This document shows, in pieces, positions 7,142 to 11,363 of a stretch of 11,363 nt of DNA (positions are counted from its first letter, which is position 1; the number at the start of each line of letters is the position of its first letter). Both the position numbers and the translations under genes were made by a program. This DNA comes from Victivallales bacterium (GTDB lineage: Bacteria; Verrucomicrobiota; Lentisphaeria; Oligosphaerales; Oligosphaeraceae). Below the pieces are notes generated by a model. The model searched no databases. It had not been told where the DNA came from and saw nothing but the letters and a program-made list of their open reading frames with translations. Location: contig CAAGGB010000282.1 of the NCBI GenBank assembly GCA_900769285.1, positions 1-11,363 of the forward strand, given 5' to 3'.

Positions 7142-7325
7142 GTCCTTAGTCCTACGCATGGTTATAGCAAGCATCGTCCCTAATACCTACCAGAGGCTTC
7201 CACGTGTCGTTCCGACTACACCTAAAACTTGACCTGGCCCGACGCGCCGACAGCGACGCCAGCCATGCCCATACTATACCGCCGCTCATACCAAAAGCCA
7301 TTGCCCACACGGCGGAAATGCGCAC
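7142..7325 (-). promoter_or_regulatory. Intergenic leader upstream of the SUMF1-like gene with a weak -10-like element
   Basis: This 184-nt gap lies between the stop of the large PcRGLX-like gene and the SUMF1-like gene. On the - strand TATAGT at 7278-7273 matches five of six bases of a -10 box, but I find no good -35 at the right distance. No canonical terminator (hairpin plus T-run) follows the upstream gene, so read-through into the SUMF1-like gene is possible. AGGA at 7150-7153 is the likely ribosome binding site. No convincing small gene is present. Confidence 0.3.
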
Positions 7326-10300
7326 TCAGCGAACACAGCGACGCACCACATTCTCCAGAATCCGACGGCAGTCCGCAGCCGACATCGACATCGCCTGCGG
7401 CTCCGCGTACACCCGGTCCACATTCGGCAAAAACACCACCAGCTCCCCCGCGCCACGCGTCAGCGACAGCGCGCACGGACGCCCGCGGTCATCACGCGCC
7501 AGCACCCGCCAGCCCGCCGACGCCGACTCGATGCGGTCGTAGCACCGCTGACCCGCCAGGCTCCCCACACCCGCAAACAGCCAGTGCCCCGGCTCCGCTA
7601 TCGCCGCGCCGCGCGACTCCGGCTCCACCACCTCCAGACGCTCGCCGTCCCATGACGACGGCCAGTCCGTGTCGTTCAGCTGGAAGCACACCACCAGCCC
7701 ACCGGCCTCCACAAACGTCAGCAGACGCACCACATCGTAGGCCGACGGCCGCCGCGGCGGACGCTTCCCGAACGAGAATGCGTCGCCCCCGACGATGACG
7801 CTGCCCAGACCGTCCAGCTCCCACTCGTCCGGACGCGCCTCCAGCACCTTCGCCTTCAGCCCATGGCGTCGCAGCGCCGCCAGCGTGAAGCTGTCCGCCG
7901 ACCCCACAAAGCCGGTCGCCATCCCCAATCGCGGCGTGGACGGACGGCGGCGCACCTGCACGGCGACCTCGCTCCGGACACCGCCGAGCTCCACCGTCGC
8001 CGTCAGCCGACCGCGGTCGCCCGTCAGCGCGACCGCCACCCCCGGATGCCGCGACACGCCTGGCGTCGCCTCCCAGGTCACGGACGGACGAGCACCCGCC
8101 ACGAGGCGACAGCCCTCCAGGCCGTCCACCGTCAGCGTACAGGGACGCGCCGCCCGACCGGAGTTCGTGACGTCCAGCGCCAGCGTCCCCGTGCCGTCCT
8201 CCCCGACCAGCAGCAGATGCTCGCGAGGAACAGGGCGAACATACACCGTGGTGTCATCGATGCCGTTCTTGTGCAGATAGTAGAGCAGATGGGGGATATG
8301 GCGGTGGAACTGGGAGAAGTCCTTGCCGGAGCCGCGGCCGCTGCCCGTGGCGCGCCTGAGGTGCCGTCCCACGGTGCGCTCCAGAAAATCGATGTAGCGA
8401 CGGTTGCCGGTGAGCTCGGTCGCGTAGGCGATGCCCTCGGTGACAATGATGGAGTACCAACCCTGATTCGCGAATTTTGGACAGCCGGTCTTGTAGCGGA
8501 AGCCCTGCCGCTCCTCGTTCCAGGCGATGTCGATGAGCCAGTCGGCGCAGCGCACGAGCGTGTCCTTCACTCGCTCGTCGCCGGTGCACTCCCAGAGCCG
8601 CGCCAGTCCGTGCATGAGCACGCCGGTCGCGAACGCCTTGCCGCCACGGTGCTGCGCCTTGTCCGGGCAGTCGCACTCGGTCTGGTCCTGCGGCAGGTCA
8701 AAGCAGCCCGTCTCGGGGTTCTGCGTCGCGCGTATCTTCTCGAAGTAGATGCGCGCGGCCTGGAGGAAGTAGGGGTTGCCCGTGAACCGGTAGGCGTAGG
8801 TGGCGTTGATGAGCGGCCAGCCCGCCGCGCGCTCGATGCCGAACGAGAAGTTTGGCGTGTAGCGCTGCGCCTGCGTCCAGGCGCACCGCACCGCCGTGTC
8901 GTACATCGAGCGGTCTCCCAGCAGGCAGGCGTAGTAGAACAGCCCCGGCAGATGCGCATGGCCCGAGTCATGCATCGCGCCCGGCATCCCCACGAACCGC
9001 TTGCCGCTCTTCGTCACCGCCTGGATGCGCGGGTCGCTCCATTGGTAGAACAGCCCGACATGACCCATGCAGTGCCCGTACACCATCTCGCGCAGCGGCC
9101 GCGGCGCATCATGGCACACATCCACCGTGGCGTAGTGCCGCGCCATCTCCGCGCCGCGCTCCAGCAGCTCCAGACGACCCGTCCGCGCAAAGTGCAGCGC
9201 CAGCGCATACGGCATGTCATACTCGTTGTTGCCCCAGTTCCAGTGACGCTCCCCAAACCAGTCGCCGAAGCTCATCCAGCCATACTCCTGGCGCAGCTCA
9301 TGACGCCCGCGCTCCAGATGCCTGAACGACTGCGCAAACGCCTCCTCGTAGTCACGGAACCGCTCCGGTGAGTACGGCAGCACATCCCCAAACGCCTTGC
9401 TCGAACAGTAGTGCGCCGTCGACGCCTGCGCGAATAGCCGCGTCGACATCACTTCCGGACGCGACGCCGCGACCGCCCCTCGCCGATACACGAACTCGTG
9501 CGACACCTCGACACCCTGACGGAAACGGTAGCAGCCCGTCGCACGGTCATACCAGAACCAGTGCAGCACCTCCTCGTCCAGCTTGTCCCAGCCCGCCGGC
9601 GGATAGTCCCCACGCGGCAGCTCCGGCAATAGCCACCAGGTCAGACCCTCCTCGCACAGCTCCAATCCCTTCGGATACGTCTGCCAGAAATTCCTCATCA
9701 GCAGCGCCGAGCCGTCGCCCACTGACACCCAGCCGTCGAAATTCCCGCGCGACTCCACCCGCTTCCCCGGTCGCGACAGCTCCGAATTCCCGTACGTCAC
9801 CTGCGTCACCCGGCCGCCACGGGAAAGCTCCTCGCCGTCCGACAGACGCACCCTCCCATCCAGCCAGGCACCGCCCGGCAACGTCAGCGACAGCGACCGC
9901 ACCAGCGCCATGCCCGCCCGGAAATCGCAGTTTCCGACCGTGAACCGCGCGTCAGCCTGCTCGGCCCCGCCCGGATAGCACCGCAGCTCAAGACGCCAGC
10001 GGAACCGCGCCACGCCCTCGCCGTCCCGGAAGGCGCCCTCCAACTGCGCGAAGCCCCCCGCAAACGTCGCCGACGCCTCGTCCAGACGCGCCGTCAGCAC
10101 ACCACCGTCCGACAGCGCCAGCCGCGCGACCGCACCTCGGAACGGCGCCGTCAGCGACCACGCCTTCTCGTCAGGAACCGCCACGCCCGCCGTCTCGGAC
10201 GCCTCGCCGCCGGCGGCCAGCCGCAGCGTGTAGCGGCTGGCTTCTTTCGCCTCCGTGTCGGCGCAGAACGTCGTCACCAGCCACTTGACGCTGCCGTCCG

Positions 10301-11297
10301 GCCAGCGCCCCATCACCTCGAACTGCGCCGGCACCTCGCGTCCCGCCGCATCGAGCAGCCGCGCTCCGCCGGCTCCCGCCAGCGTCCCCTGCGCCAGCGG
10401 CACGCCGCTGCGCACCGGCCACGCCACGCGCCCCGTCCCCGACGGCTCGCGCACCTCAAGGGCCACCTCCGCGCCGGAGCCCGCCGCTCGGAGCGGCGCG
10501 GACTCAAACGCCACCGTCCCGCTTGTCAGCGTCAGGCTGCCGTTCAGACGGCACGACACCTGCGCCTCGTACGCCGCGCCGTCCGCCAGCTTCGGCAGAC
10601 GCACAAAGTGGTTGCGCATATGGCTCTCGCTCTCCTGCGCCTCCTGCCAGTCGTCACCGACGCGCCGATAGCGCACCGTCGCCGCCGGCAGCGGCACGCT
10701 GCTCAGCCAGCTCAGCATCGCCCGACCATCCGGCAGTCGGTGCGCCGTCAGCCCCTGCAGCTCCGGCCTCGCCGACGGCACCATCCGGATGTAGTCGTAG
10801 TAGGCCGAGCCGATGTTGCCTGGCGTCGCGTAGCGGTCGTCGACCCAGAGCTCGAACACGCCATCCGTGATCTCATGCAGCCCCAGGAACTCCTCGCCCC
10901 CCGGCAGGGACGGACGCCATGTCCTCCCGCCGTCCTGGGAAATGGCCAGCAGACGGTTCGTGTTGTTCATGAACACCTGGTAGAAGCCACTGGGAATGCC
11001 TGTGATGCGCGTGTGAATCACGGGTGCGCCCTCCTCCGGCGTCGTCCGGTCGGCCTTGACCACGGGCGTCTTCAGCGACTGCCCGTTCGAGCGCTTGCTC
11101 CAGACGTCATCCTCGGTGGTCCACAGATTCCACCGCGTTCCTCGAGCATCGTCGTTCACACGCCAGGCCTCCTTGGGCTCCGACCAGTCTTCGGTTTCGA
11201 ACACCAGCCCCTGCAGGCGGTCGCGCAGCCCCTTCCCCGACAACGCCGTCCCACACAACACCAGCCCCAACAACAGCACCAGACGTATCATCAGCAT
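7326..11297 (-). CDS. Exported multidomain PcRGLX/YetA-like carbohydrate-active protein (PL26-type exo-rhamnogalacturonan lyase-like)
   Basis: A 1323-residue exported protein. Residues 1-20 are a signal peptide (MLMIRLVLLLGLVLCGTALS, probable cut after ALS). Residues 21-175 are a beta-rich module with a lone Asp box (SQDGGRTW, about 120-127), and 176-270 are fibronectin-III-like. Residues about 277-355 match the PcRGLX/YetA N-terminal barrel: REPSGTGRVAWPVRSGVPLA, then LLDAAGREVPAQF and RWPDGSVKWL. A central beta-sandwich (about 360-570, ending WWLLPELPRGDYP) precedes an (alpha/alpha) toroid (about 580-1015) with HWNWGNNEYD, VYGHCMGHVGLFY and DSGHAHLPGLFYYACLLGD. Then come an Ig-like module (about 1025-1115) and a Rossmann/ThuA-like domain (about 1120-1323; VIVGGDAFSF, LTFVEAGGLVVCF). 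PL26 enzymes cleave rhamnogalacturonan from the end, but the substrate here is unproven. The ATG at 11297 has TGGAG 11 nt upstream and begins at the signal peptide; an upstream in-frame ATG (11333) is less likely. Confidence 0.87.
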   Translation of the reverse strand: MLMIRLVLLLGLVLCGTALSGKGLRDRLQGLVFETEDWSEPKEAWRVNDDARGTRWNLWTTEDDVWSKRSNGQSLKTPVVKADRTTPEEGAPVIHTRITGIPSGFYQVFMNNTNRLLAISQDGGRTWRPSLPGGEEFLGLHEITDGVFELWVDDRYATPGNIGSAYYDYIRMVPSARPELQGLTAHRLPDGRAMLSWLSSVPLPAATVRYRRVGDDWQEAQESESHMRNHFVRLPKLADGAAYEAQVSCRLNGSLTLTSGTVAFESAPLRAAGSGAEVALEVREPSGTGRVAWPVRSGVPLAQGTLAGAGGARLLDAAGREVPAQFEVMGRWPDGSVKWLVTTFCADTEAKEASRYTLRLAAGGEASETAGVAVPDEKAWSLTAPFRGAVARLALSDGGVLTARLDEASATFAGGFAQLEGAFRDGEGVARFRWRLELRCYPGGAEQADARFTVGNCDFRAGMALVRSLSLTLPGGAWLDGRVRLSDGEELSRGGRVTQVTYGNSELSRPGKRVESRGNFDGWVSVGDGSALLMRNFWQTYPKGLELCEEGLTWWLLPELPRGDYPPAGWDKLDEEVLHWFWYDRATGCYRFRQGVEVSHEFVYRRGAVAASRPEVMSTRLFAQASTAHYCSSKAFGDVLPYSPERFRDYEEAFAQSFRHLERGRHELRQEYGWMSFGDWFGERHWNWGNNEYDMPYALALHFARTGRLELLERGAEMARHYATVDVCHDAPRPLREMVYGHCMGHVGLFYQWSDPRIQAVTKSGKRFVGMPGAMHDSGHAHLPGLFYYACLLGDRSMYDTAVRCAWTQAQRYTPNFSFGIERAAGWPLINATYAYRFTGNPYFLQAARIYFEKIRATQNPETGCFDLPQDQTECDCPDKAQHRGGKAFATGVLMHGLARLWECTGDERVKDTLVRCADWLIDIAWNEERQGFRYKTGCPKFANQGWYSIIVTEGIAYATELTGNRRYIDFLERTVGRHLRRATGSGRGSGKDFSQFHRHIPHLLYYLHKNGIDDTTVYVRPVPREHLLLVGEDGTGTLALDVTNSGRAARPCTLTVDGLEGCRLVAGARPSVTWEATPGVSRHPGVAVALTGDRGRLTATVELGGVRSEVAVQVRRRPSTPRLGMATGFVGSADSFTLAALRRHGLKAKVLEARPDEWELDGLGSVIVGGDAFSFGKRPPRRPSAYDVVRLLTFVEAGGLVVCFQLNDTDWPSSWDGERLEVVEPESRGAAIAEPGHWLFAGVGSLAGQRCYDRIESASAGWRVLARDDRGRPCALSLTRGAGELVVFLPNVDRVYAEPQAMSMSAADCRRILENVVRRCVR

Positions 11298-11308
11298 GTT
11301 TATCTTTG

Positions 11309-11313
11309 CTCCA
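11309..11313 (-). promoter_or_regulatory. Ribosome binding site of the PcRGLX-like gene
   Basis: On the - strand TGGAG lies 11 nt before the ATG at 11297. It sits after the earlier in-frame ATG at 11333, so it supports 11297 as the real start and places the signal peptide at the very N-terminus. Confidence 0.6.
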
Positions 11314-11331
11314 GAGAAGAGACGAAAAAGC

Positions 11332-11358
11332 AACGAGAGTGACGAGAGTGACGAGAGA
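11332..11358. repeat. Three tandem copies of a 9-bp unit (gacgagagt)
   Basis: The units are aacgagagt (11332-11340), gacgagagt (11341-11349) and gacgagaga (11350-11358), followed by a run of A to the window end. On the - strand this is a pyrimidine-rich tract (actctcgtc repeats) beginning about 35 nt upstream of the PcRGLX-like start codon, within the probable leader or promoter region. The array may continue past the window only as the A-run; three units are visible. Confidence 0.85.
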
Positions 11359-11363
11359 AAAAA

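Noticed and set aside
7863..9371. 502-codon + strand open frame opposite the PcRGLX-like gene
   Set aside because: The opposite strand carries conserved family motifs across the same bases. The + strand product is low-complexity, Arg/His-rich and unlike any known protein.
11200..11297. Lipoprotein signal in the PcRGLX-like protein (LVLC)
   Set aside because: The residue before Cys is Leu, which is poor for signal peptidase II, and a good ALS cleavage site follows directly.
1..11363. CRISPR array, insertion sequence, phage or toxin-antitoxin genes
   Set aside because: No regularly spaced repeats, transposase or integrase motifs, terminal inverted repeats or small paired genes were seen. The only tandem repeat is the three-unit 9-bp array near the right end.

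Overview
The window is GC-rich DNA carrying six protein-coding genes and one tRNA. Only the truncated first gene (the 3' end of kdsA) is on the + strand; everything else is on the - strand. KdsA makes the Kdo sugar of lipopolysaccharide, so the host is a Gram-negative bacterium. The mix of a PcRGLX/YetA-type carbohydrate-active protein, a sialidase-fold (Asp-box) protein and a secreted SUMF1/FGE-like protein is typical of glycan-degrading members of the PVC group (Lentisphaerota, Kiritimatiellota, Verrucomicrobiota). That placement is inference from gene content, not from a marker gene.

Layout. (1) Bases 2-181: the last 59 codons of kdsA, followed by a strong perfect 14-bp hairpin at 213-255 that lies between convergent genes and probably terminates both. 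(2) Bases 276-3492, - strand: a tight three-gene operon read as glycerophosphodiester phosphodiesterase (GDPD) -> MATE transporter -> Asp-box sialidase-like protein. The gaps are 11 nt and then a 4-nt ATGA overlap. (3) Bases 3554-3733: a self-contained tRNA-Gly(CCC) unit with its own likely promoter and a clear intrinsic terminator. (4) Bases 3759-7141, - strand: a two-gene unit of an exported SUMF1-like protein, with a coiled-coil/helical N-terminus and no FGE catalytic cysteines, followed 14 nt later by a 542-residue, mostly helical protein I do not recognise. (5) Bases 7326-11297, - strand: a 1323-residue exported multidomain protein whose core resembles PcRGLX/YetA (exo-rhamnogalacturonan lyase-like), flanked by Ig/fibronectin-like modules and a C-terminal ThuA/GATase-like Rossmann domain.

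Together the genes suggest a bacterium that exports large carbohydrate-active proteins and processes products inside the cell. The GDPD/MATE/sialidase operon would act in the cytoplasm and inner membrane, and the PcRGLX-like and SUMF1-like proteins outside the cytoplasm. I see no mobile element, CRISPR array, phage gene or rRNA. The least explained items are the helical protein at 3759-5387, the cysteine-less SUMF1-like protein beside it, the composite architecture of the 1323-residue protein, and a stretch of different codon use inside that gene.
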